Origin: a bacterium
Lineage (GTDB): Bacteria > Bacillota > Clostridia > Christensenellales > CAG-138
Length of the DNA: 15,358 bases
Reading direction: 5' to 3'
Assembly: GCA_029218485.1 (NCBI GenBank)
Contig: JAQXRK010000009.1
Location: forward strand, 1-15,358
The notes below the pieces were generated by a model that worked only from the letters and a program-made list of their open reading frames with translations, was not told the DNA's origin and searched no databases. Positions 1 through 6,561 of the stretch are shown one piece after another. Position 1 is the stretch's first letter; every line of letters starts with the position of its first letter. The translations under genes and the position numbers were made by a program.

Positions 1-57
1 CCTCCTCCGCATCATGCGTATGCGCCGCGCCGCCGTTTCATGCCGCATGGGCTCCGC

Positions 58-627
58 TCAGAACGCGAAGAACACGCGGCCGACGATCTTGTGCCGCGGG
101 ATCGGGCCGACGGCCGGGTTGCGGCTGTCCTTCGACATGCCGCGGTTATCGCCCATCACGAACACCTCGCCCGCCGGCACGGTCACGGGGCCGTAATCGG
201 CGAGCATCGTTCCGCTCCAGTAGGCGCTCTCGTCGAGCGGCGCGCCGTCGATGTACACCGCGCCGTCCCGGATCTCGATCGTTTCGCCGCCGAGCGCGAT
301 CACGCGCTTGACGCAGCTCTTGGTGTAGCCCGGGTAATAGCAGATGATGATGTCGCCGCGCGCCGGCTCCGCGAACCAGTAGCTCACCTTTTCCACGAGC
401 ATGTGCTCGCCGTGCGTGAGCGTTGGGTACATCGAATCGCCGTCCACGCGGATCGGCTCCGCGATAAACGCGCGGATGCTGAGCGCGACCACGATGAGCA
501 GCGCGAGCGATATGCAAAAATCGAGCCGCCGCCAGAAGCGGCCGCCCCGGAGCTTATCCTGTTGTTCCTCCGTCAGGCGCAGAAGATAGCGCATCTCGCG
601 CCGCGTGAACCCCTCGTCGTGCGTCAA
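58..627 (-). CDS. lepB: Signal peptidase I
   Basis: Membrane-bound serine protease that removes signal peptides from proteins leaving through Sec or Tat. The 189-residue product has a charged cytoplasmic N-terminus, one membrane segment at about residues 36-56, and then the S26 boxes: GDSMYPTL with nucleophile Ser65, CVKRVIALGGE with general base Lys107, and GDNRGMSKDSR near residues 159-169. Length fits the short Gram-positive form. The start is a TTG at 627-625 that overlaps the stop of the DUF951 gene as TTGA; AAAGGA lies 6 bases upstream and there is no better ATG before Met12. It is the last visible gene of a minus-strand operon with the DUF951 and hydrolase genes. No terminator is visible in the 57 bases left in the window, so the operon may continue. 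The family call is secure; the start codon is likely rather than certain. Confidence 0.95.
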   Translation of the reverse strand: MTHDEGFTRREMRYLLRLTEEQQDKLRGGRFWRRLDFCISLALLIVVALSIRAFIAEPIRVDGDSMYPTLTHGEHMLVEKVSYWFAEPARGDIIICYYPGYTKSCVKRVIALGGETIEIRDGAVYIDGAPLDESAYWSGTMLADYGPVTVPAGEVFVMGDNRGMSKDSRNPAVGPIPRHKIVGRVFFAF

Positions 628-839
628 ATGGTGTCCTTTCCGCCCTCATCCGGCGTTGCCGGCAGCACGCGCTTGCAGTTCTTGACGAACACCGCGCGGT
701 CCATCATCACGATCCGGCCGCAGTGGTTGCAGCGGATCTTGACATCCGCCCCGGTGCGGATGATCGTCCAGGCGTTTTCGCCGCACGCGTGCGGCTTTTT
801 CATCACGGCGCCGTCGCCGCAGGCAAACGAAGCGATCAT
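624..839 (-). CDS. DUF951 family small Cys-rich protein
   Basis: A 71-residue protein of the DUF951 family, widespread in Firmicutes and of unknown biochemical role. Seen in the sequence: MKKPHACGENAW near residues 13-24, then a variable linker and KIRCNHCGRIVMMDRAVF, giving His18-Cys19-Gly20 plus a Cys37-x2-Cys40-Gly knuckle. This looks like a small metal-binding fold, which is inference. The order MKKPH-CG, GAD-KI-C, V-M-R matches the family from memory. The ATG overlaps the stop of the hydrolase gene by 4 bp (ATGA) and its own stop overlaps the TTG of lepB, so translation of all three is probably coupled. GGGGA lies about 9 bases upstream. The last dozen residues (TPDEGGKDTI) are low in family features. 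Confidence 0.85.
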   Translation of the reverse strand: MIASFACGDGAVMKKPHACGENAWTIIRTGADVKIRCNHCGRIVMMDRAVFVKNCKRVLPATPDEGGKDTI

Positions 840-1816
840 GCGTTCACATCCCCGTCGCCCTGCAGGGCTTCGGTATAGTTGTACACATCGTAGCTGGGCG
901 TCGCCGGCGGAATGTACGAGAACACGATCTCGAGGAATTTGTCCGGTTTCTCCTCATGGAGCAGGTGTCCCGCGTTCTTGACCAGGTAGTAGCGGCCGTA
1001 CTGCAGGACCTTCTGGAAGTACACGCTGCCGGACGCGGGGTGGTACCGGTCCTCATTGCCCCAGACGCAGAGGATCTCATGGTCGCTCTCCCGTAGCGCG
1101 TCGGCCGTTCCCTTCATATCGAAGTTGACCACCGCGTACATGAGCGCCTCGCGGGTCAGTCCGTCCGCGACCGGGCCGTAATACTGCTTCACATCGCGCT
1201 CGGTGATGACGCTCTGGTCCACCACGCACTCGTTCAGCATGCGCCGCACGTCGCCGGCGGAATACAGGTTCCGCGAAAACACCGCGGATATGCTGTTCTT
1301 CATCCGGTGGAACAGCTTCGGCATGTGCTTGGAGATGCCGCCGGGCGCGATGGCGATGCAGTTGGCCACCATCTCGGGGTACAGCGTGAGCAGCCGCATC
1401 AGGTAGACCGCGCCGGTCGAGAAGCCGATCATGTGCGCGGACGCCACGCCCTTCTCCTGCAAAAAGCCGCGCAGCAGCGCCGCCATCTCATCCATCGAGT
1501 AGGCAAAGCGCTCCGGCCGGCTGCTGTAGCCGTGGCCGGGCAGGTCGATGGCCAGCACGCGGTAGTTCTCGCTCAGCTCGGCAAACACGTTCCGCCAGGT
1601 GTAGAGCGACTGGCCGATGCCGTGCACGAGCAGCAGCGGCTCGCCGACGCCCGCCTCGAGATAGTGCACGCGGATCTGCTCGGCCGCCTCGCCGGACCCC
1701 TCCGGCACTGGCATGGTAACGGTGACATAATCGCCCACCTGCTCCGAATTGATGAAATATGTTCCAACGTTTGCGTCTGCCACAGCTCTGACCCCCGTTC
1801 CAAAGAATATGTGCAT
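836..1816 (-). CDS. Alpha/beta hydrolase
   Basis: A 326-residue alpha/beta-hydrolase fold enzyme, first gene of the minus-strand operon. Visible: oxyanion-hole HG in LLLVHGIGQS (65-66), DLPGHGYSSRP (91-101), the nucleophile elbow GFSTGA with Ser133, acid Asp256 in WGNEDRYHP and His284 in NAGHLLHEE. A complete triad and lid region suggest an active esterase, lipase or C-C/epoxide hydrolase-like enzyme; substrate cannot be told. About 48 residues precede the core fold, with no signal peptide or membrane segment. A GTG at 1843 would lengthen it by 9 residues, but that codon sits at the predicted transcription start of the promoter at 1852-1880, while the ATG at 1816 has GGAG 6 bases upstream, so I chose the ATG. 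The stop overlaps the DUF951 start by 4 bp. Confidence 0.88.
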   Translation of the reverse strand: MHIFFGTGVRAVADANVGTYFINSEQVGDYVTVTMPVPEGSGEAAEQIRVHYLEAGVGEPLLLVHGIGQSLYTWRNVFAELSENYRVLAIDLPGHGYSSRPERFAYSMDEMAALLRGFLQEKGVASAHMIGFSTGAVYLMRLLTLYPEMVANCIAIAPGGISKHMPKLFHRMKNSISAVFSRNLYSAGDVRRMLNECVVDQSVITERDVKQYYGPVADGLTREALMYAVVNFDMKGTADALRESDHEILCVWGNEDRYHPASGSVYFQKVLQYGRYYLVKNAGHLLHEEKPDKFLEIVFSYIPPATPSYDVYNYTEALQGDGDVNA

Positions 1817-1851
1817 CAACGGCTCCGTTGCCGATACGGCCACACGATATT

Positions 1852-1880
1852 ATTTTACCCCGCCGCCCTCCGATTTGCAA
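1852..1880 (-). promoter_or_regulatory. Vegetative promoter for the hydrolase-DUF951-lepB operon
   Basis: Reading the minus strand, TTGCAA (1880-1875), a 17-base spacer and TAAAAT (1857-1852). The predicted start near 1845 gives a leader of about 29 bases to the ATG at 1816. Confidence 0.7.
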
Positions 1881-1939
1881 CGGCGCGCCAGCCATGGTAA
1901 CAGAAAGTTTACCGGAATTTTGGCGCTGCGCCCCCGGGC

Positions 1940-2151
1940 GCGTACCGCCGTTTCGGACGCCCGGATGGTTGGGAGCGTGACGCCGCTTTGGGTGCTCAAC
2001 CGGCCGCGGTCTGCGCCGCCGTTTCGGGCGCTCGGTGGGCTGTGTACTGCACCGCTGATTCGGACACCGGCTGGCCGCGGTCTGCGCCGCCATTTCTGGC
2101 ACTCGATGGGCTGGGCGCGCGCCGCCGTTTCGGGTCGGGAGCGCGCGGCGT
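1940..2151. repeat. Degenerate 71-bp tandem repeat, three units of two ~35-bp halves
   Basis: Units at 1940-2010, 2011-2081 and 2082-2151. The best match is 2002-2041 against 2073-2112: 40 bases with 4 differences. Each unit divides into two related halves of about 35 bases around a GCGCCGCCGTTTCGGGCGCT-like core, so six half-copies are visible (1940, 1975, 2013, 2047, 2084, 2119). A related half-copy lies at about 21-53, past the lepB end. No plausible gene covers 1881-2344 on either strand; open frames here are repeat-driven Pro/Arg-rich strings. Confidence 0.75.
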
Positions 2152-2199
2152 CTTTGCCGCGCCCGGACGGCGATCTTTGACAAATCCGGGAACATTCGC

Positions 2200-2229
2200 C
2201 GGCGCGTCTTGTGTGCGCGCCGTTTTTTT
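2200..2229 (+). terminator. Intrinsic terminator with no gene in front of it, or leader attenuator
   Basis: A 7-bp stem CGGCGCG (2200-2206) / CGCGCCG (2216-2222) with a 9-base loop is followed by seven T residues (2223-2229). It acts in the plus direction, yet no plus-strand gene lies upstream. It is 115 bases before the nucleoside kinase start. Confidence 0.65.
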
Positions 2230-2246
2230 GATACCATTATAAGGAA

Positions 2247-2300
2247 GCGGCGGCATGCACCGCCGCGGTATCCTCGTCAGAAGGGGCGGCACGCGCCGCC
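2247..2300 (+). other. Two GC hairpins in the nucleoside kinase leader
   Basis: GCGGCGG/CCGCCGC (2247-2253 with 2260-2266, loop CATGCA) and GGCGGC/GCCGCC (2285-2290 with 2295-2300, loop ACGC). Neither has a T-tract. They do not block the AAGGAGG ribosome binding site at 2331-2337. I see no convincing promoter between 2200 and 2340; a TTATAA near 2237 has no partner -35. Confidence 0.4.
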
Positions 2301-2344
2301 GGACGATTGCAGGAATCTCTGCCTCAGACAAAGGAGGACGCTGT

Positions 2345-4051
2345 ATGGAACTCATCATCGACGGCCGCCCGATCGACGCGCAGCCGGGTGAAACGCTGCT
2401 CACGCTGGTTCGGCGCCTCGGCCTCGACACCGGCGAACTGAAAACCCGCCCGCTGGCCGCCTACATGGCCGGCGAGGCTTTCACGCTCAACTATGTGCCC
2501 GTGCGCCAAACCGAGAACGGCGAGTGCCTGCGCTCGCGCCGGGCGGTGCATCTCTCCCGCGGCAGGATTGAGCTCGTGCGCTACGACAGCGACCGCGGCA
2601 AGCGCATCTACGAGCACTCGATGCTGTTCGTGTTCCTGCTCGCGGTGCGCGCCTGCTTCCCGGAGGCGCGCGTCATCATCGACTACGCCGTGGGCGCGGG
2701 GCTGTACGCCACCGTGCGCAAGGAGCCGGCGCTGACCGCGGAGGATGTGGAGCGCATCCGGGAGGCCTGCGCGCGCATCGTGGCGGAGGACCATCCGCTC
2801 GTGCGGCAGCGGCTCGACATCGACGATGCGATCGAGTTCTTCGCCAATGACGGCCAGACCGACAAGGTGAACCTGCTCGGCTGGCGCTGGTTCACCTATT
2901 TCGATGTGTACCGCGTGGGCGACTACATGGATTATTTCTACGGCGAAATGCTGCCGTCGACCGGCTTCGTCTCGGTCTACGACCTGCGCTTCCAGGACGG
3001 CGGCGTGCTGCTGCTGCGCCCGGACGCGGCCGACCCGAACAAGGCCTCCGTCTACCAGCCGATGCCGAAGCTGTCCGCCGTGTTCCGCGAGAGTGAGAAG
3101 TGGGGGCGGCTCATGCACTGCACCGATGTGTCCGACCTGAACCATCTCGTCCGCTCCGGCGGCATCCGCGAGCTCATCCGCGTCAACGAGGCGCTGCACG
3201 AGAAGCGCTATGCGCAGATTGCCGATGAGATCGTGGAGCGCGGCGCGCGCGCCGTGCTGATCGCCGGGCCGTCCAGCTCCGGCAAAACGACCAGCGCCAA
3301 CCGCCTGTGCACGCAGCTGCGCGTGCACGGCAAGACGCCCGTGCTCATGTCGCTCGACGACTACTATATCGACCGCGATAAGATCCTGCCGGACGAGAAC
3401 GGCGAGATCGACCTCGAGCACATCAACACCATCGATACCGACCTGTTCCGCAGCGACCTGACGCGCCTGCTCGACGGCGAAACGGTCGAGCTGCCGCGCT
3501 TCGACTTCAAGACCGGCAAGCGCGTCATGGACGGGCACACGCTCCGGCTGGACGCGGACACGCCGCTTGTCGTCGAGGGTCTGCACGGGCTGAACCCGGC
3601 GCTGCTGCCGGATACCGTGGACCGCAGCCTCGTCTACCGCATGTATGTGAGCGCGCTGACCACGCTGAACCTCGACGACCACAACCGCATCCCCACCACG
3701 GACATCCGCCTGCTCCGGCGCATGGTGCGCGACTATGAGACGCGCAACGCCTCCATCGAGCACACGCTGTCCATGTGGGCGAGCGTGCGCCGCGGCGAGG
3801 AGCGCTGGATCTTCCCGTATCAGGAGCAGGCGGACGCGATCTTCAACTCCACGCTCGTGTACGAGCCGGCGGTGCTCAAGAAGCACATCTTCCCGCTGCT
3901 GCAGGCCGTGCGGTCGGGCAGCCCGTACTTTGACGAGGTGCGCAGCATCGTCAAGTTCCTGAACTATATCGTGGAGGCGAACGTCGAGGACGAGATCCCG
4001 CCGACGTCGGTCCTGCGCGAGTTCATCGGCGGCAACGCCTTCTACCGGTAA
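2345..4051 (+). CDS. Nucleoside kinase with TGS domain (uridine kinase-like)
   Basis: A 568-residue protein with a threonyl-tRNA-synthetase-like front and a phosphoribulokinase/uridine kinase back. Residues 1-60 resemble a TGS domain (MELIIDGRPIDAQPGETLL). Residues about 61-230 resemble the second additional domain of ThrRS, but the His-x3-His site is degenerate: only His91 remains in EHSMLFVFLLAV. The kinase part begins near residue 285 with a Walker A P-loop GPSSSGKTT (308-316), then SLDDYY (336-341), PRFDF and EGLHGLNP, as in uridine kinases. The family is expected to phosphorylate nucleosides using NTP; the substrate here is untested. The ATG at 2345 has AAGGAGG 7 bases upstream; an in-frame start at 2255 lies in a hairpin and is unlikely. 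It stands alone, with 184 bases to the next gene. Confidence 0.9.
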   Translation: MELIIDGRPIDAQPGETLLTLVRRLGLDTGELKTRPLAAYMAGEAFTLNYVPVRQTENGECLRSRRAVHLSRGRIELVRYDSDRGKRIYEHSMLFVFLLAVRACFPEARVIIDYAVGAGLYATVRKEPALTAEDVERIREACARIVAEDHPLVRQRLDIDDAIEFFANDGQTDKVNLLGWRWFTYFDVYRVGDYMDYFYGEMLPSTGFVSVYDLRFQDGGVLLLRPDAADPNKASVYQPMPKLSAVFRESEKWGRLMHCTDVSDLNHLVRSGGIRELIRVNEALHEKRYAQIADEIVERGARAVLIAGPSSSGKTTSANRLCTQLRVHGKTPVLMSLDDYYIDRDKILPDENGEIDLEHINTIDTDLFRSDLTRLLDGETVELPRFDFKTGKRVMDGHTLRLDADTPLVVEGLHGLNPALLPDTVDRSLVYRMYVSALTTLNLDDHNRIPTTDIRLLRRMVRDYETRNASIEHTLSMWASVRRGEERWIFPYQEQADAIFNSTLVYEPAVLKKHIFPLLQAVRSGSPYFDEVRSIVKFLNYIVEANVEDEIPPTSVLREFIGGNAFYR

Positions 4052-4080
4052 CGGCCGCACTCCGGGGGCGGCCCCCGCAG

Positions 4081-4175
4081 GGCGGCGCATCGTACGCCGC
4101 CGGAACCTCCATCCCCCGCGCCCGAAAGGCGGCGGGGTCGGGAGCGAACATCCGTGCGATACCGGCACTGCCGGT
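4081..4175. other. GC hairpin and short palindrome between kinase and DUF1461 gene
   Basis: The 4052-4235 gap holds GGCGGCG/CGCCGCC (4081-4087 with 4095-4101) and a near-perfect 15-base palindrome ACCGGCACTGCCGGT (4161-4175). No T-tract follows either, so termination is doubtful. The palindrome could be an operator; nothing else supports that. Confidence 0.3.
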
Positions 4176-4235
4176 GCGCGCCCGTCCGCGAGCACGCCCG
4201 GCGGCCAAAAAACTTTCCATGCAAAGGGGATTCAC

Positions 4236-5144
4236 ATGCGCAAACGCTTTGCCGTGATGCTGAGCACCGTTGCCTCGATCATCCTGGTCCTGTGCATCCT
4301 GTTCTCGGCGCTGCAGCTCACGATGAACGACAAGAACTACATCGAGTATGAATACTCCCGCCTGCAGGTCGCGCGCGGGATGGGCATGAGCAACCTGGAT
4401 CTGGTCAACTCGTGCAACCGGCTCATCGATTACATGGAGGGCCGCGTGGACAGCATCGACATCCTCGTCACGGTGAACGGGGAGCAGGTGCTCATGTTCG
4501 ACCAGCCGCAGGAGGTCAGCCACATGGCCGACGTGCGGCTCCTGTACCAGAATTTCCGCACCTACCGCGATTTCGGCCTGCTGCTCGCGCTCGTGCTGTA
4601 CCTGTTTTCGGCCATTCTCCACGTCCGCACGGCCATGCACACGCTCGCTTCCGGCTATCTCTACGGCGCGTTCGTCATCGCGCTGTTCGCGGGCTTCATC
4701 GGCACATGGGCGGCGCTGGACTTTTCGAGCTTCTGGACGTTCTTCCACCAGATGCTGTTCTGGAACGAGGACTGGCTGTTCGATGCGGCCACGAGCCGCA
4801 TGATCAACATGCTGCCCGAGAAGTTCTTCTCCGATATGATCCTGCGCATGGCGGCCATCGCGGGCGCGGCGTTTTTGCTGCTGCTCGGCGGCTCGATCGC
4901 GCTCCTCGTCTCCATGCGCAAAAAGCGGATGGCGGCGCGGGAGAGGGCGCGCCAGCGGGCGCTTGCCGCGCGCGCGGCCAAGCGGGAGGCGGCCGCAAAG
5001 CAGCACGCAGCCGCGCAGGGCGCGGCCGGGCAGAGCGCAGCCGGGCAGAACCCGGCGGTGACGGCCGGCAGCACCCCGCCGCAGAGTACGGGCGATCTGC
5101 CGCAGAGCGCCGGCGATCTGCCGGCTACGGAGGAACAGCCGTGA
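4236..5144 (+). CDS. DUF1461 (TIGR01906) integral membrane protein
   Basis: A 302-residue membrane protein of the DUF1461 family, of unknown function. Four likely membrane segments: 5-27, 112-130, 141-161 and 204-226. The extracytoplasmic loop between the last two carries the family signature HQMLFWNEDWLFD (171-183) and MLPEKFF (192-198). The cytoplasmic tail is unusually long: 227-255 is Arg/Lys/Ala-rich and could form a helix, then a low-complexity Ala/Gln/Gly/Pro tail follows. That tail is built from short DNA repeats: a 15-bp unit twice at 5020-5049 and a 21-bp unit twice at 5080-5121 (QSTGDLP, QSAGDLP). The ATG has AAAGGGG 6 bases upstream. Its stop overlaps the GTG of tsaD by 4 bp, so the two are translationally coupled, although no functional link to t6A synthesis is known to me. 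Confidence 0.85.
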   Translation: MRKRFAVMLSTVASIILVLCILFSALQLTMNDKNYIEYEYSRLQVARGMGMSNLDLVNSCNRLIDYMEGRVDSIDILVTVNGEQVLMFDQPQEVSHMADVRLLYQNFRTYRDFGLLLALVLYLFSAILHVRTAMHTLASGYLYGAFVIALFAGFIGTWAALDFSSFWTFFHQMLFWNEDWLFDAATSRMINMLPEKFFSDMILRMAAIAGAAFLLLLGGSIALLVSMRKKRMAARERARQRALAARAAKREAAAKQHAAAQGAAGQSAAGQNPAVTAGSTPPQSTGDLPQSAGDLPATEEQP

Positions 5145-6190
5145 ACAAAGAGAGCTCCCTGCGCTTTGGCGGCACGCTGCTCGCCATCGAAACCTCCTGC
5201 GATGAAACCGCGGCGGCCGTGATCCGCGGCGGCCGGGAGGTGTGTTCCAACGTGGTGCACACGCAGATCCCGCTGCACCAGCGCTTCGGCGGCGTGGTGC
5301 CGGAGATCGCCTCGCGCAGCCATGTGGAGATGATCGGCCATGTCGTCGACCGCGCCCTGAACGATGCCGGCATGCCCGGCGGCGAGGGGCTCGACGGCGT
5401 TGCGGTCACGCATGGGCCGGGGCTCGTCGGCGCGCTGCTGGTCGGGCTGTCGTTCGCCAAGGCGTATGCGTTCGCCAAGGGGCTGCCGTTCGTGGGCGTG
5501 AACCACATCGCCTCGCACATCGCCGCCAACTACCTGACATACCCGGATCTGGAGCCGCCGTTCGTCTGCCTCGTCGTGTCCGGCGGGCATACCCACATCC
5601 TCATGGTCGAGGGCTACGATTCGTTCCGGCTCATCGGCCGCACGCGCGATGACGCGGCCGGCGAAGCGTTCGACAAGATTGCGCGCGTGCTGGGTCTGCC
5701 GTATCCGGGCGGCCCGGCGCTCGAAAAGCTGGCGCTCGAGGGCGACAGCCACGCCGTGCGCTTCCATTCCGCGTTCCTCGAGGGCGACGGCTATGACTTC
5801 AGCTTCTCCGGCCTCAAGACCGCCGCCATCAACCGCCTGCACACCGCCGAGCAGCGCGGCGAGACGATCAGCCGCGCCGACATCGCGGCCTCCTTCCAGC
5901 ACACGGTGGTCGAGGCGCTCTCGACCCGCGCCGTGCGCGCGGCGGAGCAGTTCGGCGGCCGGGAGCCGGTGCTGGCGCTCGCCGGCGGCGTGTCGGCCAA
6001 CCGCGCTCTGCGCCATGCGCTCGAGACGCGCTGCGCCCGGGCGGGCATCCGCTTCTGCTGCCCGGACTTCGCCTACTGCACCGACAACGCCGCCATGGTC
6101 GGCTCGGCGGGCTACTACCGCCTGCTCTCGCACGGCCCGGACGACTGGTCGCTCAACGCGGTCCCGAACCTCTCGTTTCTCCGGGAATAA
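5141..6190 (+). CDS. tsaD: tRNA N6-adenosine threonylcarbamoyltransferase TsaD
   Basis: Transfers the threonylcarbamoyl group from threonylcarbamoyl-AMP to A37 of ANN-decoding tRNAs, working with TsaB and TsaE in the cytoplasm. The 349-residue product shows the family marks: ETSCDETAAAV (17-27), the metal-binding His122-x3-His126 in NHIASHIAANY, SGGHTHI (147-153), a DDAAGEAFDK segment, the AGGVSANRAL nucleotide-binding loop and YCTDNAAMVG near the C-terminus. Length is normal. It starts at GTG 5141, overlapping the DUF1461 stop as GTGA, with GGAGG 7 bases upstream. The residues before the conserved core (NKESSLRFGG) are a typical short extension. Neither tsaB nor tsaE is in the window. It ends 167 bases before a strong bidirectional terminator. 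Confidence 0.97.
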   Translation: MNKESSLRFGGTLLAIETSCDETAAAVIRGGREVCSNVVHTQIPLHQRFGGVVPEIASRSHVEMIGHVVDRALNDAGMPGGEGLDGVAVTHGPGLVGALLVGLSFAKAYAFAKGLPFVGVNHIASHIAANYLTYPDLEPPFVCLVVSGGHTHILMVEGYDSFRLIGRTRDDAAGEAFDKIARVLGLPYPGGPALEKLALEGDSHAVRFHSAFLEGDGYDFSFSGLKTAAINRLHTAEQRGETISRADIAASFQHTVVEALSTRAVRAAEQFGGREPVLALAGGVSANRALRHALETRCARAGIRFCCPDFAYCTDNAAMVGSAGYYRLLSHGPDDWSLNAVPNLSFLRE

Positions 6191-6269
6191 CCCGGGTACG
6201 GGCCGCCACAGGCCGCATCGCGGTCAAAGCCACGCATCCCCAAGGCGGACAAGCCTCGTCAGGATCATG

Positions 6270-6352
6270 CGCGCGCGGGTGATCGCGCAGCAAAGCAACG
6301 CTTCTTCCATTGCGCGCGGGTAATCGCGCGGTCAAAACCACGCATCTTCCAT
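6270..6352. repeat. Tandem 41/42-bp repeat after tsaD
   Basis: Copies at 6270-6310 and 6311-6352 share GCGCGCGGGT, ATCGCGC and CTTCCAT blocks, differing by one indel and about six substitutions. A degenerate partial third copy lies at 6217-6239 (ATCGCGGTCAAAGCCACGC). No open frame of interest crosses the array. Confidence 0.65.
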
Positions 6353-6356
6353 GCCG

Positions 6357-6394
6357 AAAAAGGGCCTGCCGGATCGCTTCCGGCAGGCCCTTTC
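6357..6394. terminator. Bidirectional terminator between tsaD and sipL
   Basis: A perfect 14-bp stem, AAAGGGCCTGCCGG (6359-6372) pairing with 6380-6393 around a 7-base loop. On the plus strand the stem ends in TTT after tsaD; on the minus strand it ends in TTTTT after sipL. It fits the convergent gene pair. Confidence 0.88.
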
Positions 6395-6561
6395 ATGGTC
6401 TCGCTCCCCCCGCTCATTTGAGCTTAATATGCGCTGTCGGAACGGGCAGGTTTTCTGCTTTCCTAGGCCCGCTCCCCCCCCCGCTCACTTTGGCCTGATA
6501 TGCGCTGTCGGAACGGGCAGGTTTCCGGCTTTCATGGACTCCGCTCTCCGCTCATTTGAGC
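6390..6561. repeat. 71-bp tandem repeat abutting the sipL stop codon
   Basis: Two full units (6390-6457, 6458-6528) and a partial third (6529-6561) that includes the sipL stop codon. A run of 27 identical bases occurs at 6427-6453 and 6498-6524 (core TGCGCTGTCGGAACGGGCAG). The sequence CGCTCATTTGAGC is identical in unit 1 and over the sipL stop (6549-6561). On the minus strand both full units can encode KAxNLPVPTAHIxxK followed by a stop. Confidence 0.75.

Noticed and set aside
2177..2205. TTGACA as a promoter for the nucleoside kinase
   Set aside because: The position 17 bases on is CGGCGC, not a -10, and it is the stem of a terminator.
1488..2237. 249-codon Pro/Arg-rich minus-strand frame over the 71-bp array
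   Set aside because: Repeat-driven composition, overlaps the hydrolase gene out of frame and the mapped promoter.
2324..4195. 623-codon open frame on the minus strand opposite the nucleoside kinase
   Set aside because: Composition-driven antisense shadow rich in Arg/Ala/Val/His with no recognisable domain, covering a gene with a clear P-loop.
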